The notes under the pieces: generated by a model | Told to the model about the DNA's origin: nothing | Database searches by the model: none | Seen by the model: the letters and a program-made list of their open reading frames with translations, nothing else | NCBI GenBank assembly: GCA_964636325.1 | Contig: CAZWRV010000009.1 | Location: 1 to 64,000, forward strand | From: CAZWRV01 sp964636325 | GTDB lineage: Bacteria > Verrucomicrobiota > Lentisphaeria > Victivallales > GWF2-50-93 | Direction of reading: 5' to 3' | DNA: 64,000 nt | Shown here: piece by piece, positions 35,512 to 43,308 of the stretch | Numbering within the stretch: the stretch's first letter is position 1 | Layout: each line of letters starts with the position of its first letter | Made by a program: the position numbers and the translations under genes

Positions 35512-35755
35512 CTCCTCTGAAACTCGCCTGAAGTAACGCAGACATTCCTGTCTGCGGCATCGCAGGTAGGAATACCTGCGCTACTTAAAGTTTCTTCCCG
35601 ACAGAACTGGCGGATTTCCCCGCCAGAGCGGCACTCCTCTGAAACTCGATTCCTTTCGGTGGAGGGTTGAGCCAAGCTCAACCGCGGCTCAGCACGGCTT
35701 CGCCCTCCATCGAGTTTCTGATCGACAGAACTGCGAATCTCGCAGATGGCCACTC
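35512..35755. repeat. Tandem modular palindromic repeat array
   Basis: Two ~122-bp units each start CTCCTCTGAAACTCG (35512 and 35634), contain a different palindrome (AGTAGCGCAGG-type in unit 1; GGAGGG...CCCTCC-type in unit 2), and end GACAGAACTG plus a small hairpin and CACTC. The unit-2 core (35660-35736) recurs at 38040-38116. The array fills most of the gap upstream of the PEGA gene. Confidence 0.75.
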
Positions 35756-35797
35756 TCCCGTAACTCTATAATCTTGATCGCGAAGTCATAAGATCAT

Positions 35798-37549
35798 TTA
35801 TTCCGCCTTGGCCGATGCAGGCCACAGGTTCTGGACGATGACCCTCGGCCCGACCCGGACGACCCGGACTATGCAGGTCTTCCCTTTGGTTATCTGAACC
35901 TGGGCCTGCGCCAGTTCAGTCATAGTGTTGGAAGAGAATTTAAGGTCTGTTTTGCCTTCTGGCAAGTCCGCGACCAGTATCTGGACGTTGTCCGGGAGCG
36001 TCATCCAGCATCTGAGGTCGGCCTTTTCACTGAGGTTGTTGTATATGGCCGACGCCACCATGATGGCTATTCCCGCGGCCTGGACATATCCGTTGCTGGA
36101 GGCTGCTGTCATGGTCGCGCCGGTCGCAAATACGCTGCCTTTCACGAGAACCCTTGCCGTCTGCCTTATGATCCTCCACTTGGCCTCCTCCTCCAATGCC
36201 CTGAGCGCAAGGGCGTTCATGTAGCATATCGGATAGGTTTTCAATCCCTCCTCAGTTCCTGCCGACACTGCCAGGGGAGACGGATCGGACCATTTGAAGC
36301 GGTAGACCGGGTATGCCACCGCGACCGCAGCCATCGAGATGAAGACCTCCTCCTTGCGTGGCGCCCAGCCGTCCTCGTAGATGACGACGAGGCGGCCCAG
36401 CGCCGGATCGGGCTTGTTCTTCTCGTCGGCCTCCCATGCCTGCGGGAATGTCGTCTTCAGCCAGTCGAAGTCCTGGTCCTGGCCGAGGCGGCGTGCCAGC
36501 CGGATGGTGTCGCGCTGGACATATGGGTTTGAAGGCATGAGCTGGAGGCTTTTCTTGTAGGAGATGTATGCGTCGTTGAGTTCGCCGCCCATCTCATGCG
36601 CGAGCGCGCCCATGTATATCACATAAGGATTGAGGAAGGAACTTTTGGTCTTGGCGAGCACTTCAGGATCGAAATATTTGGCGTAGGCCTCTTCGGCGCC
36701 TTTCCTTGTCGCCTCCTCGGCGGCCTTTTCCTCGGCGGTCTTTTCCGGTTCCTGCGGCTGAGGGGGCGCGGCGGACTTTTCCGCCGGTTGGCCGTCGGAT
36801 CCAGCGGCATCTAGTGGTGGAGCGTCCGGAGACCTTTCAGTGGTGGGTGGCGGTGCTTGTTCCCCGGCCGGCTCATTCTGCCCGGCGGGCTTCGGTGGCT
36901 GCTCTTGCTTCTTCTCGGGGGCGGGGTCAGGGGGGGGATTTTCTGTCTTCGGGGACTCGGCCTTGGCATCCTGCACCGACTTCTGCGCGATCCTGCTTTC
37001 GAAACTGCCGACGTCCGCCTCGTTGAACTTTTCGTCGCGCCTGGCCTTCTCCGCCTCGTTCATGAGGAATTCGGCGTTCCGGACTTCGATGAGCGCGCCT
37101 TCAAGGCTTCCTTTGGCCAGATAGTTGTACGCCTGGAAGAGGCGCAGCATCTCGACTTCGAAAAGCCTGGCCTTGTACGGGAGCATGTTGTCGTTGACCG
37201 CCACCGAGCCTACGTTGATCTGTGCGCCCTGCGTCGTGTCGTCACTGATTTCGCGCTGCCTCAGGATGTCGATCTGCGAGTTGAAGCTTTCACGGCTTCC
37301 TTCGAAATCGCCGCAAATCTGCGCGATCCGACCCTTCTCCATCAGATAAAGCTCAAGGTTCCTTCCTTTCCCCGCTATTTCATCCTTGTAGAGGGCGGAT
37401 GTCTCGAACTGCTGGCCGCCCTCTACGGCGCTGATATACTTGAGAGTCGGATCGCTGCTGCAGCCGGACAGCAGGAGCAGGACGGCGGGAAGCGCCCCGA
37501 GAACCATAATGACGGTCGACACGCGGTTCTCTGTCAGAGAAAAAGTCAT
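35798..37549 (-). CDS. COG3014-like lipoprotein with proline/glutamate-rich linker
   Basis: The 583-residue protein has a lipobox LLSGC (Cys30 from this start). The N-terminal helical region (residues ~35-210; MEKGRIAQICGDFEGS, LFQAYNYLAKGSLEGALIEVRNAE) and the TPR-like segment after the linker (ALAHEMGGELNDAYISYKKSLQLMP) match my recollection of the COG3014 family. A ~100-residue Pro/Glu/Ala/Lys linker splits them. The C-terminal third contains strand-rich segments and a helix-like VQAAGIAIMVASAI. COG3014 proteins co-occur with LpoB and YcfL in other genomes. An ATG at 37507 is an alternative start. Confidence 0.72.
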   Translation of the reverse strand: MTFSLTENRVSTVIMVLGALPAVLLLLSGCSSDPTLKYISAVEGGQQFETSALYKDEIAGKGRNLELYLMEKGRIAQICGDFEGSRESFNSQIDILRQREISDDTTQGAQINVGSVAVNDNMLPYKARLFEVEMLRLFQAYNYLAKGSLEGALIEVRNAEFLMNEAEKARRDEKFNEADVGSFESRIAQKSVQDAKAESPKTENPPPDPAPEKKQEQPPKPAGQNEPAGEQAPPPTTERSPDAPPLDAAGSDGQPAEKSAAPPQPQEPEKTAEEKAAEEATRKGAEEAYAKYFDPEVLAKTKSSFLNPYVIYMGALAHEMGGELNDAYISYKKSLQLMPSNPYVQRDTIRLARRLGQDQDFDWLKTTFPQAWEADEKNKPDPALGRLVVIYEDGWAPRKEEVFISMAAVAVAYPVYRFKWSDPSPLAVSAGTEEGLKTYPICYMNALALRALEEEAKWRIIRQTARVLVKGSVFATGATMTAASSNGYVQAAGIAIMVASAIYNNLSEKADLRCWMTLPDNVQILVADLPEGKTDLKFSSNTMTELAQAQVQITKGKTCIVRVVRVGPRVIVQNLWPASAKAE

Positions 37550-37703
37550 GAAACGTCCAGAAGTACTGATCTGGTTAACAAGGTAACAAAGACGGTTAAT
37601 GAGTAATATGGCCGTCAAGGCGAAAAAATCAAATTGCTGGTTCAACCGCCTTTCTTCCAATCCGATTTTAAAGTCTCTGAGCCTTTCACTGGCAACCGTT
37701 AAG

Positions 37704-38034
37704 TTAGCAGGATGTCTGAGTTTTTGCTCGGCTAGCTTTCTTCAAAGGCATTGAACTGTCCGGAGTCGGGAATGCGGCGGGTTCGAATGGTTCAACTTTG
37801 TGCCCGGACACCGTGCAACTGGGCCTAATGGGGCGTCTTTTCTTCTTCTCGTCGTATCTGCTGAAGCTGTTTCCTGAGAACCAGAGGACGGTAAAGTCGT
37901 CGAGCTTTAGATGTGCGGCTTTCGGATACTTCATGGTGGCCTCTATCCATTTCAATCCGGCTTCAATGCTTACTGGCGGATTGAATTCTATTCATTCAAC
38001 CGTTTTTCGCCCATCTTTGTCGGTAACTTTGTCG
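37704..38034 (-). pseudogene. Possible decayed coding remnant
   Basis: On the minus strand a coherent reading (KWIEATMKYPKAAHLKLDD ... NSFSRYDEKKKRRP) runs 83 residues to a TAA at 37704. It continues upstream through one in-frame TGA (37992-37994) in the same frame (DKVTDKDGRKTVE). It ends at the edge of the 77-bp repeat at 38040. I do not recognise the family; loss of a start and an internal stop suggest a fragment. Confidence 0.3.
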
Positions 38035-38039
38035 TCTTC

Positions 38040-38116
38040 TGGAGGGTTGAGCCAAGCTCAACCGCGGCTCAGCACAGCTTCGCCCTCCATCGAGTTTCTG
38101 ATCGACAGAACTGCGA
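38040..38116. repeat. 77-bp palindromic repeat, second copy
   Basis: Matches 35660-35736 with one difference (CAGCTT for CGGCTT). It starts TGGAGGGTTGAGCCAAGCTC and includes TTGAGCcaaGCTCAA and CCCTCCA. Together the copies flank the COG3014-like gene. It ends 18 bp before the clpA stop codon. Confidence 0.85.
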
Positions 38117-38133
38117 CCTTCGCAGGGGGCCGC

Positions 38134-40350
38134 TTATTTGAGGGACTTCTTCCGCTCGGATCCGGCGATTTCCAATGCCAGCTGCTGCCCTGAGACTCCG
38201 ACTTTCACGGTGCCGCCGTCCGCCAGCTTGCCGAAGAGGATGTCGTCGACGATCTTTTCCTTTATCTCCTGGATGATGATGCGCTCGACGGGCCTTGCGC
38301 CGAGATTTTCCTCGGAGGCCTTTGCCGCGATCCATCTGACCGCATCGTCGTCCGCGGAAATGGATATCCCTTTTTCCGCCAGCACGGCGTCAGCCTGATT
38401 AATGGATTTCCGGACGACCTTCTGCAGTATTGACATGTCGAGGTCGTTGAAGAAGATGATTCCGCTCAGCCTGTTTCTGAACTCCGGGCTGAAACGTCTT
38501 TTGACGGCGCCGCCTACGGCGTCGTTGCGTTCGCTGTCCGCGTCCCGGTTGAATCCTATGGCGTTCTTGCCGGATTCCATGGCGCCGACGTTGGAGGTCA
38601 TGATGATGATCGAGTTCCTGAAGTCCGCCTTCCGCCCCGTGTTGTCGCCGAGCATCCCATGATCCATCACCTGCAACAGGAGGTTGTATATGTCGGGGTG
38701 CGCCTTCTCGATCTCGTCTAGCAGGACGACCGAATGCGGATTTTTAATAAGCGCCTCGGTAAGCATCCCCGCCTGCTCGAACCCGACATATCCGGGCGAG
38801 GTTCCGATGAGCTTGGAAACGGTCTCCTTTGTGGAATATTCGGACATGTCGAACTTCACGAAGTTGATGCCTAGCTTCTCGGCCAGCTGCTTTGCCAACT
38901 CCGTCTTCCCGACGCCGGACTTGCCGCAGAAGAGGAAACTTGCGACAGGCTTACCGCCGTCGCCGAATCCAGCGCGGGAAATCTTCACTGCCTTGACGAC
39001 CTTTTCCACGGCCTCGTCCTGGCCGTAGAGCATCCTGCGGATCTTTTCAGACATGTCCTTCAAATTCAGCTTTTCGTCCATCTTCGCGGTCTTGGGCGGG
39101 ACGCTGGCCATGGCGCACACGATCTTTTCGATGTCTCCGGCGCCGATGACCGGCTTCCTTGCGGTGTCGCTCAGGCGGTTCTTTGCACCTGCCTCGTCGA
39201 TGACGTCGATCGCCTTGTCAGGCAGAAACCTTCCGGTCATGTATTTGGCGGAGAGTTCGACGGCGGCGTCTACGGCGGCGGGTTCGTAGGTCACACCATG
39301 ATGCTTCTCGTATTGCGGGAGAAGCCCGGTTATGATCGCCTTCGTATCCACCAAGGAAGGCTCCTTCACGTCTATCTTCTGGAGCCTTCTTGCGAAGGCC
39401 TTGTCCCTCATGGTGAAATTCTTGTAGTCCTCGTAGGTGGTGGCGCCGATGCAGCGCAGTTCCCCCCTGGAGAGCGCCGGCTTCAGGATGTTTCCGGCGT
39501 CGAGGGTGCTGTTCTCGCAGGCGCCCGCGCCGACCACCGAATGGATCTCGTCTATGAAAAGTATCGCCCCCGGCCTTTTCGCGAGCGACTCTATTACGTC
39601 CTTGAGGCGCTTTTCAAATTCCCCGCGGTAGTTTGTTCCGGCTATAAGGGCGCCCATGTCCAGCGCCAGGATCTCGCATCTGCTGATGGCCTTAGGAACT
39701 TCGTTGCGGACTATCTTGAGCGCGAGCCCTTCTACTATTGCAGTCTTCCCGACTCCGGGCTCACCCACGAGGACAGGATTGTTCTTCCTTCGCCTGCATA
39801 GGGCCTGGATTACCCGGGCGGTCTCATCCTTCCTGCCGATCAGCTCATCGAGCTTCCCCTCGGCGGCAAGCCTGTTAAGATTAATCAGGTAGCTGCCGTC
39901 CGCTGCGGGTTTGCCTTCGACGTGCTTCGTTCCGGCAGAGGCGTCATTCTCCTCGTAGACCTCCAGGACAGCGTCCTTTGTCAGGCCGTGCTTTTCAAGG
40001 ATGTATCGGCCATGGCTGTCCTCAAGGGCGTAGAATGAGAGAAGCGTGCCCAGGCATTCAAGAGTCCCGGCATCCTTGCGCGGATCATGGCTGTTCCTGC
40101 CGGCCATCGCCATTATCTCGAGCAGCTGCGGGGTGTCGACCGTGTTGCCTTTCCTCGGGACGTTTGCCAGCAGGAATACCTTCAGCTCGCCTTCTATGGC
40201 GTCGAAGTCGATGCCGCAGAAGAGCTCCCTCAAGTCGTTTGAGGCGACAAGGGCCAGGAGCAGATGTTCGGGAACAGTGTAGGAATACTTTTCCCTGAAA
40301 ACCTGGGAACGCATGTTTTCTACTATTTTTTTCAGCTTCGGCGAACTCAT
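38134..40350 (-). CDS. clpA: ATP-dependent Clp protease ATP-binding subunit ClpA
   Basis: The 738-residue AAA+ unfoldase has an N-terminal Clp_N domain (SYTVPEHLLLALVASNDL, residues ~20-150) and two AAA modules: Walker A GEPGVGKTAI (near residue 210) with Walker B ILFIDEIHSVVGAG, and a second Walker A CGKSGVGKTELAK (near residue 490). It delivers proteins to ClpP, with ClpS as adaptor. The sensor and box motifs of the second module (VVLLDEIEKAHPDIYNLLLQ) are intact. The start at 40350 overlaps the clpS stop in an ATGA arrangement. clpP is not in the window. A palindromic repeat lies directly downstream. Confidence 0.96.
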   Translation of the reverse strand: MSSPKLKKIVENMRSQVFREKYSYTVPEHLLLALVASNDLRELFCGIDFDAIEGELKVFLLANVPRKGNTVDTPQLLEIMAMAGRNSHDPRKDAGTLECLGTLLSFYALEDSHGRYILEKHGLTKDAVLEVYEENDASAGTKHVEGKPAADGSYLINLNRLAAEGKLDELIGRKDETARVIQALCRRRKNNPVLVGEPGVGKTAIVEGLALKIVRNEVPKAISRCEILALDMGALIAGTNYRGEFEKRLKDVIESLAKRPGAILFIDEIHSVVGAGACENSTLDAGNILKPALSRGELRCIGATTYEDYKNFTMRDKAFARRLQKIDVKEPSLVDTKAIITGLLPQYEKHHGVTYEPAAVDAAVELSAKYMTGRFLPDKAIDVIDEAGAKNRLSDTARKPVIGAGDIEKIVCAMASVPPKTAKMDEKLNLKDMSEKIRRMLYGQDEAVEKVVKAVKISRAGFGDGGKPVASFLFCGKSGVGKTELAKQLAEKLGINFVKFDMSEYSTKETVSKLIGTSPGYVGFEQAGMLTEALIKNPHSVVLLDEIEKAHPDIYNLLLQVMDHGMLGDNTGRKADFRNSIIIMTSNVGAMESGKNAIGFNRDADSERNDAVGGAVKRRFSPEFRNRLSGIIFFNDLDMSILQKVVRKSINQADAVLAEKGISISADDDAVRWIAAKASEENLGARPVERIIIQEIKEKIVDDILFGKLADGGTVKVGVSGQQLALEIAGSERKKSLK

Positions 40351-40661
40351 CAGTCCCTTTCCAGTCTCAGCGTAAGCGGAAACTCGTAGCTTTTCGATAG
40401 CGCGTCGGCCTGCATCTTCTTTGCCTCGGCTATGCTCTTCGGGTAGACGCCGGCCACCCCGCTGCCTCCGATGTGGATTTTCATCGTCAGAACCCTGGCC
40501 TCGGCAGGATCCTTGTCGAAGACCCTTATCATGAGGTCGACAACGAAGTTTATCGGGGTCACGTCGTCGTTCAAGGCGACCACCTTCCACATGCGAGGCT
40601 CGCAGATCTTGGTCTTTTCAAGCGTGCGTTCCTTAAGCCCGCCCTTTGCCTGCCTGCTCAT
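40350..40661 (-). CDS. clpS: ClpS adaptor protein
   Basis: This 103-residue adaptor has the core VVALNDDVTPINFVVDLMIRVF (the NDD...P residues are the recognition site for N-degron substrates) and continues with KIHIGGSGVAGVYPKSIAEAK. ClpS binds the ClpA N-domain and selects substrates with destabilising N-terminal residues. It overlaps clpA by 4 bp (ATGA) and its own start overlaps the upstream small membrane protein gene in the same way, so all three genes are tightly coupled. The length is normal. Confidence 0.93.
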   Translation of the reverse strand: MSRQAKGGLKERTLEKTKICEPRMWKVVALNDDVTPINFVVDLMIRVFDKDPAEARVLTMKIHIGGSGVAGVYPKSIAEAKKMQADALSKSYEFPLTLRLERD

Positions 40662-40945
40662 GTCTTCACCTTCTTGTCATCGTTTATGGATATGCGCACC
40701 GGCTCAATCTTGCGCCCGAGGATATGTTCGGCGTGCATTATCAGGCACCTGCGCTTGGCCTCCTCGATCTCCTCGCCCGTCATGTCCATCTTCCGCCATT
40801 CCGACCTTATCCAATCCATGAATGTGACAAGCAGATACCAGGGGCCGAGGACAAGATAGAAAATAGGGGTGAGGATGATCATCGCCGCCATGACGATCAG
40901 CTTCTCAAACACGTTCAGCTTCGGCCTGTCCATACCTATTCTCAT
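40658..40945 (-). CDS. Small membrane protein upstream of clpS
   Basis: The 95-residue protein has one hydrophobic segment (NVFEKLIVMAAMIILTPIFYLVLGPWYLLVTF, here quoted in part: EKLIVMAAMIILTPIFYLV, residues ~16-38), followed by a charged cytoplasmic-type tail (EEIEEAKRRCLIMHAEHILGR). The ATG at 40945 is preferred to 40951 because GGGAGG then sits 9 bases away. It is the first gene of the clpS-clpA operon and is preceded by a TATAAT box and the 22-bp shared element. Function unknown. Confidence 0.7.
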   Translation of the reverse strand: MRIGMDRPKLNVFEKLIVMAAMIILTPIFYLVLGPWYLLVTFMDWIRSEWRKMDMTGEEIEEAKRRCLIMHAEHILGRKIEPVRISINDDKKVKT

Positions 40946-40972
40946 GTGCATAATCCTCCCTTCTATGCTAAC

Positions 40973-41005
40973 ATTATACTATGGGCAGTAGGACATTTTG
41001 CGTCC
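40973..41005 (-). promoter_or_regulatory. Promoter with shared 22-bp dyad element (clpS-clpA operon)
   Basis: On the minus strand a 22-bp element starts GGACGCAAAATGTCC (a GGAC-N7-GTCC dyad) and ends CTACTGCC. It is followed by 5 nt (CATAG) and a perfect TATAAT at 40973-40978. The same element with the same 5-nt spacing is found at 42929-42961. The transcription start would be ~20 bp before the ATG at 40945. Confidence 0.75.
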
Positions 41006-41064
41006 CTTAAGGGAAAATGCAAAATCGTTCGGTAATGCGTCAGTTTATTCTGCCAAACGACCGA

Positions 41065-41121
41065 TGGAGGGTCGGGTTCCACCCCGACCGCTCTATGGAC
41101 GGCGTGGAAGCCGTCCCTCCA
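41065..41121. repeat. Palindromic element with outer stem and two inner hairpins
   Basis: Outer arms TGGAGGG and CCCTCCA enclose two hairpins, GGTCGGG-ttcca-CCCCGACC and GGACGGC-gtggaa-GCCGTCC. This shape is shared with the other repeat families in the window, but the sequence differs. The rest of the 319-bp gap (40946-41270) holds the clpS operon promoter and nothing else obvious. Confidence 0.75.
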
Positions 41122-41270
41122 AAATCATGGTTTCCCGGAAAAGACTGACGCATTACATCGTTCGTTTTATACCCAACGCTTTCTTCTCTTTGGGCGGGAC
41201 GACGAAATAGGCGTCGAAGCGCATGGCATTGCCAAATTTCATGACCATTCACATCCTTGTAGTCTGCGGC

Positions 41271-42731
41271 TTATCCTGCTTTGTATGCGGAGAGGTGGAC
41301 GACTTTTGCGTTGTCGACGAGGATTCCGGCCTCGTGCCTGTTGGACTGGCTTCTGACGTAGAGGCCCCTTCCAGGGGACTTTTCCGGCGGTGCGGAATTT
41401 GCGGCTACCGCCTCGAGGAATTTCCGTATTTCGACGGCGGCCTTTGATTCCTCCGGCACCTTGTATTCCTTGGATTGGCCGGGGCTTATTGCTTCTAGCG
41501 CCACGCTTTTGACGATGTCGTCCCAGCTTGCCTTCATGAGGTCCGGATGGCCGAAGATGTCGAGCGAGACGAGCGTTCTTCCTATGAATACCGCGAGACC
41601 CGAGGCATGTTCGGGATACTTAGCCTTTTCGGAGAACTCCTTGAGCCTGCTTTCGTAGCTGTCGTATACGTCGTTGAGGCATGAGGTGTCGCTTTCGACG
41701 CCCTTTGATTCGGCGACCTTGTCCACGGTGTGCCATATGCCGCTTTGATCGCTGGAGTATTTCCTGACCGTCCTCATGCTTTTGTTGACGCTGCTGTGCA
41801 GGCAGAACCTGATGCTGGGGGAGGCGAGATTGCTCTTGGTGAAAGTCTTGCCCTTGGAATAGTGCCATCTCCTTGCTTCGACGCATGAGACAGGGATGGT
41901 GGCGGTCGTTCTGGCATCGATAATTATGGAGATGTTCACGATCCTGTCCTGTTTTGCTCCTTTGAGGCCCTGGCCGCTGACGATGAAGACCGGCCGGTCG
42001 CCGGTGTTGACGGCTTTGAGATTTGAAACGATTCCGGAGTCGCAGACCTCCTCGACGCTCAGGATTTTCTTTTCCAGGGCCTCGCCGCAGTCGATGTAGG
42101 CGCAGGTTCCGTTGAGCCTGCCGTATAGTGGGATGATTGTAATGCCGCCGTCCCCGACCGGCTTGCCGAAGCTGATCTCCGATAGGAGCTTCTGTAGGAT
42201 GCCTGCAAGTTCTGGAGCCGGCTTCTTCTCCAGCTGATGTATTCTGGAAAGTATCGCCTTGAAGATGAGCATGGTTTCAGGGAGGGGCTGCAGGCCGCAG
42301 AGCATCCTTTCATAGAGAGTGGCCACCTGCCTGAGCGGTTCGAGGGAATAGGTGTCGAGATAAAGGTAGATGGAAAGCAGGGAGTTGTGCACGGCAGCCT
42401 TTGCGGAGTCCTCATGCCTGGGATTCAGGATGGAGGCCCCCTTCGACGTGATCCTTACCGAAAGCTCGGCCGGCGTCCCGGTCTGCGAGCCGGAAGACAT
42501 GGGCGAGACCTTGATCTCGACAAGCCCTCCGTCCATTAGAGGGGCTAGCCATTGCGCGTCATGCCTGTCGATGTAGCCGATCTTGGCGCCTTTCCTGGAC
42601 ACCCTTATGGCGTTGCCGTCGTGTTCGTTGCCGCTTTCCCTTTCGAGGTCTAGCGTTTCGCCCTCGTTTACGGCCGCCGAAGTATATTCGAGGCCGGCAA
42701 GTGCGCTTTCGATCCTGCATAAGTTCTTCAT
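41271..42731 (-). CDS. HIRAN-domain protein fused to an ARPP-1-like domain
   Basis: The 486-residue protein has an N-terminal HIRAN domain (residues ~15-75; LDLERESGNEHDGNAIRV, then GYIDRHDAQWLAPLMDGG), a fold that recognises DNA ends or damaged DNA. A helical region (residues ~95-180) follows. Residues ~190-470 resemble the ARPP-1 domain: IIPLYGRLNG, ALEKKILSVEEV, VSGQGLKGAKQDRIVN, IPVSCVEARRW. ARPP-1 is tied by comparative genomics to phosphatase and ADP-ribosyl systems, but its function is not established. The combination is not one I know. The upstream region carries a 22-bp element shared with the clp promoter. Confidence 0.75.
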   Translation of the reverse strand: MKNLCRIESALAGLEYTSAAVNEGETLDLERESGNEHDGNAIRVSRKGAKIGYIDRHDAQWLAPLMDGGLVEIKVSPMSSGSQTGTPAELSVRITSKGASILNPRHEDSAKAAVHNSLLSIYLYLDTYSLEPLRQVATLYERMLCGLQPLPETMLIFKAILSRIHQLEKKPAPELAGILQKLLSEISFGKPVGDGGITIIPLYGRLNGTCAYIDCGEALEKKILSVEEVCDSGIVSNLKAVNTGDRPVFIVSGQGLKGAKQDRIVNISIIIDARTTATIPVSCVEARRWHYSKGKTFTKSNLASPSIRFCLHSSVNKSMRTVRKYSSDQSGIWHTVDKVAESKGVESDTSCLNDVYDSYESRLKEFSEKAKYPEHASGLAVFIGRTLVSLDIFGHPDLMKASWDDIVKSVALEAISPGQSKEYKVPEESKAAVEIRKFLEAVAANSAPPEKSPGRGLYVRSQSNRHEAGILVDNAKVVHLSAYKAG

Positions 42732-42928
42732 TTTTCCGTACCGGCTTTCCGCGGCGCAATGGCCGCCTTGATTTTATAATACATCAGAAATATGACAGGA
42801 TAACAGGATTATCAGGATGCTATAATCTTGCCCGTCAAAATGTAAATTTTCACGCTGAATGAGTATATCTTGTTAATCGCGTTATCTTGTCAACCAGCTG
42901 CATGCTCCGGATATTCTATCATGCGCTT

Positions 42929-42961
42929 ATTATATGTGTGGCAGTAGGACATTTTGCGTCC
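42929..42961 (-). promoter_or_regulatory. Promoter with shared 22-bp dyad element (second copy)
   Basis: The same 22-bp minus-strand element as at 40984-41005 is followed by 5 nt (ACACA) and TATAAT (42929-42934). The HIRAN gene starts ~200 bp downstream, so the transcript would carry a long leader. A second AT-rich -10-like box (TATAAA) nearer the gene leaves open which promoter drives it. Confidence 0.65.
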
Positions 42962-43016
42962 GTGCCCGGGAATGCGTAAATAATCCGCGCTCCCGCTTTC
43001 TTTTTCTCTATCTCCT

Positions 43017-43160
43017 TTACAAGTTCGCCCCGGTACTCCCTTCAGCAATCTTTTCCGCCTCTTTTTCCGCCTCCACTTCGTCGGAAGTCCCCGTTGATAT
43101 CCATTTGTCCGTCAGACCCGCCCTCAGGCGTACATATGCCCTTTTTTCCCCGGAGAAATA
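43017..43160 (-). pseudogene. Tyrosine-integrase N-terminal remnant
   Basis: A 47-codon open stretch between two stops reads KRAYVRLRAGLTDKWISTGTS followed by DEVEAEKEAEKIAEG. This resembles the arm-binding N-terminus of phage-type tyrosine integrases. It has no start codon and lacks the catalytic domain. The rest of 42732-43308 has no gene, only the promoter element and the att-like site. Confidence 0.4.
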
Positions 43161-43242
43161 TCAAGCCCAGGCTATTGTTTTTGGAGCAAATTTGGAGCAA
43201 ATGCTACGCAGGAAGGGAGCGCGAGTAGTATATTTGAGGCTA

Positions 43243-43275
43243 AAAAATTGGTAGCGGGGGCTGGACTCGCTACCA
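43243..43275 (-). terminator. Terminator with tRNA 3'-end-like core (possible attachment site)
   Basis: On the minus strand TGGTAGCG pairs with CGCTACCA around an 11-nt loop and is followed by AATTTTTT, a rho-independent terminator 34 bp after the 43309 gene stop. The 21 bp ending at the CCA (AGTCCAGCCCCCGCTACCA) also read as the T-arm and acceptor strand of a tRNA 3' end, as in integrase attachment sites. Confidence 0.55.
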
Positions 43276-43308
43276 GTTTTCCATCAGTCTGAACTCAAAA
43301 CAGCCTTT

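Noticed and set aside
42934..43254. 106-residue plus-strand frame
   Set aside because: No family pattern or ribosome site; the opposite strand better explains the sequence as an integrase remnant and a terminator.
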